A stretch of 64,000 nt of DNA from Lutjanus erythropterus (GCA_020091685.1 CM034613.1:20832059-20896058); one strand, 5' to 3'; numbered from the stretch's first letter, positions 22,091-34,627 are shown. Translations and numbers: made by a program. Notes: generated by a model from the letters alone, not told the origin.

Positions 22091-24512
22091 AAGTGGGAGC
22101 ATCACACTTCTCTGTTCATTTCATCTAAGTTAAAGTCAATTTGGGTAGTTTTGCAAATTTGTCCCCAGTGTTTTGAAACGGTTTCATGAAAAAGTGTTGA
22201 GCAGAAGGTATTACATCAGTCTTTGAAGGAGTTGTCATTTATTCAGACTACATTTTAAAATGTATGAGATGCAGGAACAAACAACAAATCTAAATGGAGA
22301 TGATTTTTCTCTGCTCCGAGACGTTTTGACAGCAATAAGGCGATTTCACATATAACATGAGACAATCAGGAAAACATGAAATGCTGTGCGGTGGGATTAA
22401 GCTGTGTTTCTGCAGATCTTTCTTTGTAAAGGGAAAAAGTTGGAAGAGAAATCAACCACAGAGGACTAGTGGGTCAAGCTAATATGTGATCACTCAAATC
22501 ATACAATGACAATGAAAGGCAAGAAAGTTTTTTTTCCCCATCCCTTTTGCTGCTCAAAGACTGATCGAGAGACACCAGAGGCAAAGTCCCTCCCCTTCCA
22601 GCGTGCCCCATGGGACCTCGCTTTGGAAAAACTATGAATCGTAGTCAATATGACAGACTGAACTGTGTCACAACTTGCACATGCGGCCCCTGGTCCTTTT
22701 ATTAGCTGGGAAGTGGAAGAATGAGCAAGACCTGTTGAACTGTACGACTACATCACGGTACAAAAACACACAGGCATTGTAGCTTCAGCAGAGTCCTGTA
22801 CTTAAACGGTTTTACGACAAACTGCGATTTTCTTGACTTGTAAAACTATCTTTTAAACTGAAAAACATGTCAATCAGGAAGCAATTTAAACAATCAAAAA
22901 GCTATCTGTCTCTCGCCGGTGACTACTGTTCATATTTTTTCTGAAGTTTGGTCCAGTCGTGGTCCACCTGAAGAGGACAGACTTTTTATTAAATCCTGCC
23001 CTGTGGCAGTTGTTTGTTTCCGTGTTGTGATAATTTATGCTCACTCAGAACACTACAACTTTATAGCTTTAAAATTGATATAAAAGAGACTATCTGACAC
23101 TATGATTCTGGTGTAAAAGTCTAAAACTATTTTGAATTGTATGTTCACAGTGCATATACTGATCAATAAAATTCAATTCTGAGCTTTAAATCTGAATTGA
23201 ATGTGCCAGATTGTAATTTGACTAGTACTCGTTGCTCTCATGTCTCTAAATTTGGTAAAAACATAATTAATATTTATTTGATCCTTTAAAATTCAGATCA
23301 CATCAGCTCTTTTTCAAACATTATTTCAATTTAGTAACTGTAGATCAAAGGTTCAAAAAATCAACATATGCAGTAAATGTAGTCAAAGTGAGTCTGTGTA
23401 CAACTTTTCAAAAACCACAGTTTCCAAGACAGCCCTCACAAATCTTTCATGTTGTGCCAGGATAAGGATACGTAGGAAAAACTAGGCTGCAGTAAACACA
23501 GTCACCGTTGCAACACAGTCACAGAAGCGGAGAACAGTGCCAGTAAAACAAATGTACTTCAAGCTCTCCCTGCCCACTGACCTGCATTTCCCGCTTTCCC
23601 TGTGCACCTGGATTCTGGCACAATCTGCTTTTTTTTCGAGAGTTGAATCTGAGAGTGTGGCTCTTTGAAAGGCTCAATGCATGTGATGTTAATTTGGAAA
23701 ATGTTTTCAAATTCAACCCGAGTCCTGAGGGGGAGAAAGGTAATTTTCAAATATACAAATTAAATTCTACACTCAAAGTCAAAGCCACAATCACCGTCTT
23801 GCACACATATTTAAGGCTTCAAATTGCTGGAGGGGTTTTGCTGATGTCAAGTTCATGCAGAATACAGTTCTACCTTTGCTTAGCAGACAACACTGTCCAC
23901 TACTGACCTGAGTACAATCCCTATGTGCAGAATTACCATGTCAACAATTTGGGAACAATTTCCTTTCTACTGAACTACACCCGCCAATATGATCACGGTG
24001 CAGAAGGAGCCGTGCATCTACTCATGGAAGAGAGGTTACAGGTTACAGACTTCCATCCTGCGCTGTCACGAGCATGCAACCCTTTCTCCTAAAAATTACA
24101 TTTGTATATTTCTAAACCGTTTTCATAATGTGGCGACAGCCTAACTGCTGCCTGAATTATATTCACAGACAACATTTTTCTTGGAACAATACATTTATAC
24201 AACAAGCTGCATTCACAAGGAGGTGGTTGGGCTGGTGGCATACAAAGTGAAGGACCTAAACACCACAGTCTACAGTTTACGCCTTGACTGTTGCAACAAA
24301 AGCACTTTGGTGGGGAGAAAAATACCGCCATTTTGTCACACACTGCTGATTTTGAATAATGCTGTAATCACTACAAGTGGATACTTTCTGGCAAGATTGC
24401 CTTTTTTGGCGGAAAACAAATTAAATACTTTGTCAGTGACATTTTTACTGATTTATTCAGGATTTTGCAACCTGCCAGGTTCATCAATTAATACAATTTC
24501 CTGATTATGTTG
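22091..24512. other. Intergenic DNA, nothing specific recognised
   Basis: Unique, moderately AT-rich sequence. 22900-23400 is AT-rich with several ATTCAAT words. 23510-24110 and 24170-24480 are more complex but show no clear motif set, repeat or exon. Frames at 23643-23906 and 24181-24504 have no recognisable domain. Confidence 0.35.
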
Positions 24513-24520
24513 ATATAAAC

Positions 24521-25113
24521 TAAGGCTGCCCCCAATAGTCAACTTAACCGTTAGTTGATGCCAAGAGTTTTAGTCAATGTCAAGTCATGGGGGGAAAAAA
24601 AAACACCTAAAATTCCAGTTCTGGGGGATTGCTGCAACACAAACCTTTTTTTTTTTCCCCCAGTGCACTGCTGTTAACTGTGCCGTAGCTGCCATTAGCA
24701 AGTTAGCTGAGTTAGTGGTCCTATGGGATACAGCCTCTGAAATTAATGGAGCTGAGGGGATTTAATGTTACAGCCGCTCAGACCGGACTCTGACTCCAGG
24801 GACGGTGAAGACACGGTGGGTTCAGGTGGGGACAGAAGGTGCGAAGCCATCAAGGAGTGAGTTTTTAACTTTGAAAATTAATCTCTAAGTACACATCATC
24901 GATCATATTGATGCGTCTGTGAATATTTGTTTTTGAGAAGCTGGAAGTTTTTTTTATGTGTTTTAAACAGACTTGTGTGATGTTATGCTGTGGCGAAACA
25001 AAATAAAATGTTAATTCTTTCTGCTGGTTGTTCCAATACATTCAGTGTAATTTCCCTTGGCTGAAACTGACAATTTCTGGTCAACTAGGAAAATCTTTAG
25101 TTGAGTGCAGCCA
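24521..25113. mobile_element. hAT-type non-autonomous element, TAAGGCTGC...AATAGTC family
   Basis: The left end TAAGGCTGCCCCCAATAGTC and the right end TTTAGTTGAGTGCAGCCA are imperfect inverted repeats; AGTCAACTTAACCGTTAGTT on the left corresponds to GGTCAACTAGGAAAATC on the right. Flanks ATATAAAC (24513-24520) and ATATAAGA (25114-25121) agree at 6 of 8. I recall the consensus GGCTGCGACCAATAGTCGAC from fish. No transposase frame remains. Confidence 0.65.
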
Positions 25114-25121
25114 ATATAAGA

Positions 25122-26867
25122 TTATCAGATTATGTTTCCCTCAAAACATATTTGATGTTATAATTATGCTGTACTTCAGGCAGACATCTCTACGGCAAAT
25201 ATCTTAAAAACTCTGCAACTCACACCAGAAAAATGTGTATTTTTGACTTTAGGGTTACTGTACTTTTAACATAAAGTTCAAATTACTTGGGACACATTTG
25301 TTGCCTTGTTTAATTTGGACTGGAGGTAAAGAGACGGCATGAAAAAACACAAAGGAGTGCACCGAGGCCCGTCTTATTACCGGATTGGCGCCGCAGTTTC
25401 TCGACGTTACCAAGAATGATCTCACACTCATTTCAGACATTTGATCACACTGATTATCATCCCGCCTGGGCCGCGTTGTGACTCTCCGCTCCTGCAATAT
25501 TGTTCGGTCTCACATCCTGGGATAACTCAGACAAGGTGTTGTCACTGACAACACAAACTATCCTCTCCACATTCTCCACCCCAGACATGTGGAGATTCCT
25601 TGACACTGACAACCATGCGGCAGCGCTATGACAACCTGTTAGCAAGGTAACGTGTGTGTGTGTGTGAACACTCGTAAGGGGGTGTTTGATGGAAAGATGA
25701 TTGAGGGGATGGAACATGGCAAAAGACATGCAGTCCTAGTCGCTGTCATTTTGAGAGGTGTGTGATGAAGTTGGTGTGTCTTCGAGCGACTTGTTTTTCT
25801 TGCCGTCTTTAACTCCTAACCGAGTACGCCCTCCCATCCTCTCCCTGCTCCACTTCTCCTCCTCCTCCTCCTCCTCCTCCTCCGCCGCCTCCTCACCTCG
25901 CCTTGTCCCAAAGCCCAGCACAATACATCAACGGGTGTCCAGACCGCCGCTCTGTAATAACTCTGCAATCTCTGGAGGAAATACTCCGTCACAATGCATG
26001 AGACAACATCTTTTTTTAATCAATTGAGCGAAACAAACAATGCACACTGACAAACGCTGCCAACAACCACCAAAAACACGCTGAATGAAGAGTGATACAC
26101 AAATGGAAAACTAAATTACCGCCACCATTTATCTGAGCACAGTATTGGAGAAGGGTGAAAAAGGAAGACAGTGGGGGGATGGAGAGAAAGAGAAAAAGAA
26201 AGAAATGAACACTCAATCATTAAATTATGCCCATTCTAATTTTGTTCCCTTCCATCACTTTCAATTATTAAACACCGCCTTTAAGAATGAGTTACTTTAT
26301 AACTACAGAAAGACCAATAGTCCCTAAAGCTGCATGTTACATTAGCGGACTATGTGGAGAGCAAACGACTTTCATTTAGCTTTACAGCTGACTAGCTTTT
26401 ATGTCCCTCTGAAAACTATCCTCACAGCCAAACGTGGTCACGTGGAAGAGAATGAGAGTTGGAGGGGGGGAGACAGGGGGTGTAAAGATGGATGTGAGGA
26501 GGTAGTATATCACTCCACACGCACAATGGCTATAATTAATCATCGGCTGTGTTATTTCTTATCAGGAGATTATTTAGGGGAGGAGAGGTTGCGAGATGGG
26601 AGGGAAAAGGCAAAGGTGCACGTGGGATGTGGTGCGGTTGTTGGCTGCTGGCTGTCAGGTGTGGTTGCTTTCAACAGCATCATCCAATGATCCAAGTCAA
26701 CAAAGACATTCTCCAGTCAGTATCTTTAGACTCTGATGAACAGAATCAGCAGGTGGGATTACAATTAATTTTGACAAGAGGAAATAGGCATCTTGTCCTC
26801 CATCCTATTTTCAGTTGTTCATCAGAACTAAACAACAAAATACATTGTCAATGTTTTCCGGTATGAA
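25122..26867. other. Candidate conserved non-coding block
   Basis: 25320-25640, 25740-26020 and 26340-26700 are complex and repeat-free apart from the (CTC)n run. 26525-26580 has ATGGCTATAATTAATCATCGG followed by a low-complexity G-rich patch. The apparent Glu-rich and Ser-rich frames over 25736-26027 are translations of the microsatellite. No exon evidence. Confidence 0.3.
25856..25883. repeat. (CTC)n trinucleotide microsatellite
   Basis: About nine uninterrupted CTC units, continuing imperfectly (CGCCGCCTCCTC) to about 25893. It yields poly-Ser or poly-Glu in opposing frames, which should not be read as a protein. Confidence 0.95.
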
Positions 26868-27066
26868 CCATCGGGGGATTTATTTGCAGAATATGGCAGA
26901 AATGGAATAAAATGTTTCTATACACTAATGAAAACATGCTTAAACACGTGAAAATGAGAATCACTGTGTTTTTGAGGGGATTGTGAAGCGATATCAGCAG
27001 TATTCACTTAGTCACAATCTACAAGTTCACCACTAGATGCCACTAAATCCTACACACTGGTCCTTC
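26868..27066 (-). mobile_element. AAAGGACC-family transposon, short inverted copy
   Basis: The right edge CCACTAAATCCTACACACTGG then TCCTT (27039-27065) is the reverse complement of the family start, closely matching the element at 5204. Interior words GGCAGAAATGGAATAAAATG and TACACTAATGAAAACATGC are, as I recall, from the far end of the same family. The left terminus is degenerate (CATCGGGGGATTTATTTGC). At about 200 bp it appears to be an internally deleted copy with both ends kept. Confidence 0.6.
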
Positions 27067-28639
27067 AAGCCTGAGACCACTACGGGCTAAACATCAAGGC
27101 TCGACAAAGGAAGAGAGTCCATGGGCGAGTGGGGCATCCAGATGTGTCTGCTGTCTAAAGACTTCACCACCGTTTGGTCTTCTCTGCCTTCCTCTTATCA
27201 CAAAAATTCCGGCTAAAAAGTTAACTTTAGGAGAAAGTCTTGTTCAGTACTATGGATATGGACAAAACCAAGTTGTGACACAAATATTCTATACTTCTTC
27301 TATTCTATACTTCTGTGGAAGCTAACAAAATGATCGTCTACGTTTGCTGAAATCAGAAAGGCTTTGATTTCTAATAACAAGTGTTGTAATGGATGATTTG
27401 TCTTTGAATATGGTTAATTTTGTCAGGTAGACTGATGACAGAGAGGCTGAATGAGAAACTGCATTGAATAAGAAAGCAAATGGAACAGAGGTCAGCCCTG
27501 ATACGACTTCAGGACCTCTGCTCTTTATTGACCATAAGTGCTCTGGAAATCTCTGTTTGAACTTTCCATATACACTATAAGTGAGAACACACTGAATTGT
27601 GAAGACTGACTGCAGCTCATGATCACATTGTGCCCACATTTTAGCAAACATCTGCAGGGCTTTATCTTGTAACTTACGGTGTGAAGGACCGACAGAGCTA
27701 GAAGAAAATAAGAGACTTTCTTACTGTTTAATTTAATTGTCACGGTGCCTGGTCAGAATGTGTTGCTATGTGTGTTTAATTATGTGGAACAATATGATAT
27801 AACAGAATAAGTTGTCTGATTGCATGCAAATCCAATACTTCTTCATCCAAAAACCCAGAGCGTCTAGAGACTTACATGGTTAGTTACACTTTTAAACTTT
27901 TAATTTAATATAATTAAATATAAATATACATTATGTTACTTGGTTGGGTGAAAAGATGAGTTACCTCATGTTGATAAATCAGCTTCGACACAAGCAAAGT
28001 AAATGTCATCTGCTTTAGTTATTGTTTCATAAGAATGCAAACAATATTAATAACCCGCGTCATCACACTGATATTTTAACATCAGGGCTCTTAAAAATTT
28101 TCTTCTTTCTTCTTTTCTTTCTGATGCATTACTCTACTAGATCCTGACCTATAAATTTATATTTTCACTGGGCCCTGACATAAAAAAAAAAAACTAAGAC
28201 AAACTGGGCACATTAAAACAAACAGAGGGTGACACTGGGTAACTAACCTTTGGTCAGCTGTATTTTGGGCGCAAAAACCTTTAAAAAGCTACCCAGGTTG
28301 AATTTTATCTCGAACCAAGAGCCACAAAGTGATTTTAGGTACATAATGCCTCCAGGGGATGCAGTGTTGCTGCTGGCAACTCACTTTTGGGTAAACAACA
28401 TTTCTAAAATCAAGTTGTATGAGTGTTAGGAGCTGTGGCCCTCCTAGATTATTTTATTTAGTCATTTTTACAGACCAGAAGCTGTTGCATAAGGTGGTTT
28501 CTAAATGACACAAAACTGACCATGATATATTTATTGGACACTCCAGACATAATCAAGGCTCCTGAGGTCTCAGACCAAAACCTCATAGAAGAAATGTTTC
28601 ATTTTGCACTGAAAAACTAAAATCAATACAAAGCATACC
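27067..28639. other. Intergenic DNA, nothing specific recognised
   Basis: Unique sequence with a short repeat TTCTATACTTC twice near 27288-27313. 27770-28120 is AT-rich. 28080-28420 has a T/C tract and an A-run near 28182. No known repeat end, exon or regulatory cluster was found. Confidence 0.35.
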
Positions 28640-29340
28640 TACTAAGACCCAGGGAGCTGCTGATGAGTGCCTGTCACCTTTAACTGACCTTTAAGCAGGC
28701 TTTAATTTGTTGCTTCTATCAAGAGTAGGATTTGCAGCAGGATGACATGTATCAAACAGCTAAGAGGGAGTAATGATTGCAGAATTATAATCCTGCTGTG
28801 GTCACATTTAAAATCCACATAAATATGAGAGCGAAGGTAAAGAAATATTAGGTTTTTAAGTGTAGGTGGATCCTGGACTGGCAATCATGGCTTGTCATTT
28901 AATTTCTCATCCCCCCAATATGGAAAATCAGTGCAGAAGTAACACCAGAGCCTGAGAATCTTTTGGCTAGGTGGCACTTGACTGTTTCACCATCAATATG
29001 GGATCAAGTACCCTCTCTAATGACTCTAATATCGATGCCCTGCACTTACAGAGGCACCGAGCCTCCAAAATGTCAACAGTGGCATTTTATGTGCTAATGC
29101 CATATGGGTGCAGTGGGCTGGTAAAAAGCTTTTCCTCCTGCACGCTACGCTCAAATGCTAATACCTCGGCACTCTCTGGTCTGCTTCATTTTCAGTCCCT
29201 GTTATGCTAGATTAGCGGCTGACGTCTCACAGCGAGCGGCCAGCTTGCGTTGATACAGAGGAAGTTGCTCGTGGGTGGCCGTTCTGACTCAACCCCAACA
29301 GATTGGTGTGCCGTACAAAGCGAGTACACTCAGTGCTCTC
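28640..29340. other. Candidate conserved non-coding block
   Basis: Complex, repeat-free sequence. 28990-29230 is the best part (TCTCTAATGACTCTAATATCG, TTTTATGTGCTAATGCC, CAAATGCTAATACC). The density of TAAT-type words suits homeodomain factors. Function is inferred. Confidence 0.33.
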
Positions 29341-29342
29341 GG

Positions 29343-29397
29343 CCCGGGCCCCTTCCAGTTCGGTTTCTGCAATGGTGGCAAGGTGAAGGGGCCCGGG
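29343..29397. other. Perfect GC-rich inverted repeat, 13-bp arms
   Basis: CCCGGGCCCCTTC (29343-29355) and GAAGGGGCCCGGG (29385-29397) are exact reverse complements separated by 29 bases. The surroundings (29270-29590) are GC-richer than the neighbourhood and contain GCAGCGCGGGCC near 29468, so the hairpin may belong to an unrecognised mobile element. Frames on both strands here (up to 104 codons) reflect GC content. It could also be a structured RNA, for which there is no further support. Confidence 0.7.
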
Positions 29398-29918
29398 TAC
29401 AACCTGTGCAACTTGTTCCACAGAAAGAAAAAATTATGTAACATCCATATTTTGCACCCAGAAATAGCAGCGCGGGCCTGGCACGGTGTTGGGGAGCCAC
29501 GCATGACAGCACCCGAGAAGTGTGACAAAACAAAAGCAGCGGGAGGCGTCACTCAACCTCAGATTTGGCATCCTGCTTTTCAAATTTAGACCTTTATTAT
29601 CATAATAAAGAATCAATATATAGTTGACAAATAAGTTGGCAGAAAAACGGGACAAATATTTGGCAATGATCTTTAGAGCTACAGCACTGAAATTAATCAC
29701 ATGCAACTGGTATCAAACACAGAAGTCACAAATAGAGACATGGAGGGATCTGATCAAATACAAACTATGGAAAGAATAACATAATAAGAATTCAAAGACA
29801 CACAGCTGATAACAGACGGAGAAACTAGACTGAATACTGCAACCATGTGAAATTTTAAACATGGTTTATGTACTTGCAGGTGTGACACTTTTATATATTG
29901 CAGGGGGTTTTTTATTTG

Positions 29919-30190
29919 TAGGGCTAAAACTAACAAAATGTTCCCTATTAAGTAATATGTTGATTATTTTCTCAATCAATCAATTCAATCAGAAAATGGT
30001 TAAAAAAAATGTCAATCAGTGTTTCCCAAGATGCCCAAGATGACATCTTAAAATGTCTTGTTTTGTCTACAGCCCAAATATATTCAGTTTACTGTCATAG
30101 AGGAGTAAAGAAACAAGAAAATATTCACATTTTAGAAGCTGAAAACAAAGAATTTGGACATTTTTTCTTAAAAAATGACTCAAAACACTC
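29919..30190 (+). mobile_element. hAT-like element, TAGGGCTGCAACTA family, diverged
   Basis: Begins TAGGGCTAAAACTAACAAAA and continues with GTTGATTATTTTCTCAATCA, GATGACATCTTAAAATGTCTTG and TATTCAGTTTACTGTCATAG, which parallel the copy at 33016-33313 block by block. The far terminus is lost. It is one of four copies in the window. Confidence 0.6.
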
Positions 30191-30310
30191 GAGACATTTT
30201 CACAATCAGCTTGTATTCATCTTCCAATTAGTGTGTGCTTAATTCATGATAAGATTTATTTTCCTTTAGTATGATTTCATTATCATCATCATTACTTTAC
30301 TGAATTCCAG

Positions 30311-30333
30311 TTTATTATTATTATTATTATTAT
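30311..30333. repeat. (TTA)n microsatellite
   Basis: About seven TTA units preceded by degenerate TCATCATTA words. Confidence 0.9.
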
Positions 30334-30570
30334 CATCCCCGCCAGGTGCAAGTCTGGAGGGGATCATGGGATCACTTGCATGTGTGTGTGTCATCAACAG
30401 ACCTGGAGCTTGTCTGTAGTTAATCTTGAATACTACTGTACTGATCAGCCAGTTTTTTTTTTGTGCACATTCATGAGTGTATGCTGAAGGACCCAGGTGG
30501 CAAACAAGTTTTGCAAAATCTTTCTTATGCCTTTTAGGAATTATGTTTTCAGGTCATCCTATTCTAGCCA

Positions 30571-30642
30571 ACGTGATATCTGAAGAACACCTGCAGGAAT
30601 ATCTTCAATCTTGGCACAAATATTTGATTTGATTATGAGTCT
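30571..30642 (-). repeat. Single fragment of the 112-bp tandem repeat family
   Basis: GTGATATCTGAAGAACACCT then GAATATCTTCAATCTTGGCACAAAT is the reverse complement of the segment GCCAAGTTTGAAGAAATTCC...TTCTTGAGATAT seen at 17599-17638. It is one diverged unit. Confidence 0.55.
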
Positions 30643-32150
30643 GTACAGACATGGATGTACACTGTAACTATTATACGACCACTGACAGCTAACATCTCAC
30701 TCCTCTTAACCAGCCACTAGGGGCTGCAAGTGATCGACAACCACGTCAGCTTGAAATCTTGTTTCAGCTCAGGACAGTGTATATGGCAGTTGCGGTGGCA
30801 CTGCAGTAGGTGCCTCACTGTCTGTTGCCTGGTGGGGGTTGCCAGTAGTATTTGAGATTAGCTATGGACAAGCTTCAAGTCCGTTGATGACTCAAACACA
30901 CAAACACACACATGCACACTTGCAAGTGGTTGCACGATCTCCTATAGGTGTACACCTGGAGGATAATCTATCACAAAGAAAAGGAAATTCTGCTACAAAA
31001 GGACTAAGAATCTACTCGTGTGCAACTGAACAGAGCATAGAGATGTTATGATCTCAGGGGAAGAACAGGAATGTTTATTTTTGAAATATCAAAATTTTAG
31101 ACCACATCTCACCATGTAAGACGTCTCACACAAACATGCTCTTTGTCCCACGTTTGGTTTGTCGGAATCTGGTCACCCTGTAGAACGAGATTTGGTCTAA
31201 TGGCTTTCCTCTTTGACAGGCCTACAGCCTCTTTGTTCCTCATCACAGTCCATAACCCAACTGACGGCCATGACTCATTTTGTCACTCATCTCCCACACA
31301 AAGGCTGTCCTTGCCTTTTTGCCCTGTCAACTGACTCGCTCTAAATCTTTCTGTAAAGATGGGAATAGCGCCCAGGCTTTCCTCCCAGAATGGATTTGAA
31401 ATTAGGTAGATAACCCCTGGAGCGCTTACTCTTTCTGCCATGCCTTGCACACTTGTCACGACCTGCAGGTGTGTGCAAACGCCTCCTCACCCCCCTCCCG
31501 CTCCACCCCACACACTCGTTCCCCCATTCGGCCTGTGATGTGACAGGAACAGAGCATACTGGTTCTCTGCAAATTGCAGAATGTAAAAAGCGCTGAGGCC
31601 CGGAGAACGGCAGTGTTTATCTGCTCCGAGATCTGCAGATGAGCTGACTGATCTAAAGCAAGCAGGGCTCGGGGCAAAATGAGATTTCTAATCCTAAACA
31701 AATTCTGAGGCAAGGCGGAACAGAAGAGCAGAGCTCCCTTATTTACATAGGCTGGTATCACAAACACAAAGCGACAGGGAGGCGATCCAGGCAGGCAAAA
31801 TGTCAACCTTGTTTGAGTGACCTCATAATGCAGATTAATAGTGACATAACTTGCCATTTAGACGGGATCGAGTAATCCTGCAGGTTAAGATTATTTGAGT
31901 ATCAATAGTTTGTAGGCCCGTTCACAGATTCATTAGGGTGACCAGCCCTTTAGAGGAGTGAGAATTCGTTTTGTGATGCCCGAAAGCGCTGCTGAAATGT
32001 CAGTCTAGCTGTCAGTGAGATTTGATCAGTTTCAGGGCAGCAGTGTGCTGACATACAGTACTTAAGCCAAATAAATTCCTGTTACAGCTGTGGAATCCGA
32101 GGCCCTATCTAGATAATGTGTACAGTTTGTATGTTTGGTTGGTTTTCTTA
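30643..32150. other. Candidate conserved non-coding block
   Basis: 30643-31060 is unremarkable with a short CA-rich patch near 30893-30912. 31100-31360 and 31560-32100 are complex and repeat-free (GTATCAATAGTTTG near 31898, ATTTGATCAGTTTC near 32020). The 133-codon minus-strand frame at 31456-31857 has no recognisable domain and lies across this block. Confidence 0.3.
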
Positions 32151-32159
32151 TTGACAACA

Positions 32160-32340
32160 ATAAAGCGCTGCAGGGATGACGTATTTTTGTGGGCCAACCT
32201 TGTAGTTGGCATCACTCTGGTTCCCTCTGCAAAAAGCCAATGGATTGGATTTTAAATTAATCTAAATCTCATGGCTTTGAAACTTATAAACATTTTGCTT
32301 CTTTATTTTGTATGCACTCTCAAGGCCCACCCACAAAGGC
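32160..32340 (+). mobile_element. Probable fragment of an interspersed fish repeat
   Basis: GCTGCAGGGATGACGTATTT then GTGGGCCAACCTTGTAGTTG and CAAAAAGCCAATGG recall a dispersed fish repeat (ATGACGTATTTTTGTGGGCCAACC). No second copy in this window and no termini seen, so this rests on recall. Confidence 0.35.
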
Positions 32341-33015
32341 CTTCATGACCCACTTTGGAAATCACTGGTCTCCTACAACCTCTGTAGTCTAGTATAGCTA
32401 GTTATTAGCAACCACCTTTTTTAAGATACACAAAAGCTTTGAAATTTTATGACATGGTATAAAACATGAAAGTCATGAAAATAACAAAAAACACATTTAA
32501 AAAGCCCACTTTGGGAATGGCTGATCTATAGGACACCACACAGGTAAACAGGTAAAGACTTAGCAGCACATGTAAATTTAGCTCAAACGACAAAACCATT
32601 CAAATGGTCTGAAAAAGAAGACTTGCAGTGATAATGGCTCACGAAACGTTGTTTTGTTTGGAGGAACCATTTGTTAAATAAGCACAGGTGGACATGAGCA
32701 GCAGTTTCAAATGAGAGTCTTAATGTTTTATTATTTTGTTCCTTTAAATTGTTTGTGCTTCAAGAATGTGTTTTCAGTAAGTAATGTATTTAAATTAACA
32801 CTGCAATGTGAAAAATATGTTTTGTATCTATCTTATTATTATCATTATTATTATGAATGATTAATTGATTCAATTAAACATTTTCAAATGCTTATACATG
32901 AAAGTCTATGGTTATTTTTGTTGTTTACTACTGAATGATTTAAAAAGAGACCTTAGTTCTAAGAGAAAATGTGCAAACTTGCATATAAAATAATGACGTT
33001 AATCAAGTATTCAAG
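32341..33015. other. AT-rich intergenic DNA
   Basis: Contains phrases like CCCACTTTGGAAATCACTGG (near 32350) and AGCCCACTTTGGGAATGGCT (near 32502), which look like decayed hAT ends in the same orientation. TTATTATTATCATTATTATT simple sequence lies near 32830-32850. Nothing else recognised. Confidence 0.35.
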
Positions 33016-33313
33016 AGAGGGCTGTAACTAGTGATTATTTTCATCATCAATTAGTCAGTCAGTCATTTTCATGATTAATCAATTAGTCGTTTGCCCCATA
33101 AATTGTTAGAAAATGGTGAAAATTGCTGATCAGCCCAAGATGACGTCCTCGAATGTCTCGTTTCCTCCACAACCCCAAAATATTCAACTTACTACGACAT
33201 TTTTTCTTTCAAAAAAAGACTCATTCTATGGTTGTGGTGTCTCAATGATTAATCATTAATAAAAAAAAATGCTGATTAATCTAATAGTTGACAACTAATC
33301 AATTAATCGTTGC
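33016..33313 (+). mobile_element. hAT-like element, TAGGGCTGCAACTA family
   Basis: Starts GAGGGCTGTAACTAGTGATT and ends CTAATCAATTAATCGTTGCC, the full extent of the family. Interior CAGCCCAAGATGACGTCCTC and CCCAAAATATTCAACTTAC are typical. It is the most complete of the four copies here. Borders lack a clear target duplication. Confidence 0.7.
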
Positions 33314-34448
33314 CAATGTAAATCAAGAGCAGCATCATCTGGATTATAGAAACAAATAATATCTTTAAGATTAAAAGATACTAAAAAGTGAGACTGTATC
33401 TGTCCAGAATTTGGGGAATATTTCATAATCAAACAATGAATGAAGAGACTGTTTCTACCTTGTGTTTACAAAAGGTACAGGAAACACTGGTGTCTGTAAA
33501 CTCAGCAATAAAAGAATTAGTGGGGTTTATTTTATGCTAAGTGTTCTTCCTTAGCTTTGTTTGAGATACAGTACTTACAGAGTAAGTTATGTGTACAGAT
33601 TATAAACTTTAGTGTGCAGTTTATTCAGTCATTGCTCCTCAGTAATCTGCAAAAACCCTCCTCTCCACTGTTTCTCCATCTGGATTAGATAACATACAGT
33701 ATAATTGTATTCATCCACTGTGATTGTACATCTGCCATTAAACGGTAAAGATAACGCCTACTTAAACTCGCTGTGTGCATCCAAGCATATCCATCCACTG
33801 AGAACAATTTGGAAACAGTCTAATTCACATTTTAGAGCAACATTAATTACTAAAAAGAAAAAAAAAAGAATCTGATCTATACCAAATTAATTAGGCCCGG
33901 GTGAGTGAATGTAGTGAATGCTGGGGGAGCAACTTGGTAATCAAACATGGTCTTAAATCATCAGTTGTTCTACAATACCCCCACGGCGAGCCCGATGAAA
34001 GACTATTGCAAATTAAAAAATGACCACCGCTTGAAGCCAGCTGCCAGAGCAGAGGCCCGATAGCTGTTCCCCGGCCTGTCTGGACCCTCGTCCTCGCAGT
34101 TCCCCTACAGCCGCACCGAGATTAACAGCTCTGACTTTTCTCATAAAAAAAAAAAAAAAATTACTGGGGGAATACCACAGATGTCTGTTTTAAATAAAAG
34201 CAAAAGATGGACATGAAGATGCCAGACTATAAGACAGTCATATTCATTTATTTAAAGTTACACCCTAAAGTCTTCTCCTTAAGGTTTTCTTAAAATATTC
34301 AAATCAATGTTTAGGGTTTTCCCCTTATATCGGCCCTATACTTAAGGAATCCCTTAAAGCTAGTTAAACATTGCACAAAAAACCTTAGCAACCAAAGGTA
34401 AGGAAGAAAAACACCAACTAACTATCTTAACCACAACAAGTCTGAGCT
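33314..34448. other. Intergenic DNA with candidate regulatory block
   Basis: 33314-33750 is AT-rich. 33760-34140 is complex (ACCAAATTAATTAGGCCCGG near 33882, GACTATTGCAAATTAAAAAATG near 34001), with POU- or C/EBP-like words. An A-run lies near 34146-34160. No exon seen. Confidence 0.32.
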
Positions 34449-34627
34449 TGCTTCATGTTAGCTAATATTAGCTTAGCTATAACATTAGCTAAAGTTATCA
34501 TCACAGTCTAGTTTACATACATTGCTTAATACTTTGCAGTCTAAATGAGAGGGCTAGTTATGTCATTTACCCTGCTTCTTGCTAGTAAATGTTAGCTTAG
34601 CTATAACGTTAGGTAAAGTTAGCATCA
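34449..34627 (+). repeat. Two-copy direct repeat, period about 123 bp
   Basis: 34449-34503 and 34572-34627 share TGCTTC.TG.TAG.TAA.. followed by TTAGCTTAGCTATAAC.TTAG and TAAAGTTA.CATCA. TTAGCTTAGCTA words are frequent in fish transposons, so this may be an internal repeat of an unidentified element. Confidence 0.65.

Noticed and set aside
25736-26027. Poly-Glu and poly-Ser frames
   Set aside because: Produced by the (CTC)n microsatellite at 25856-25883.
29275-29589. Several overlapping frames around the GC hairpin
   Set aside because: All frames are open because of local GC content; none has a recognisable protein feature.
31456-31857. 133-codon minus-strand frame
   Set aside because: No recognised domain; lies in complex non-coding sequence with no exon signals.
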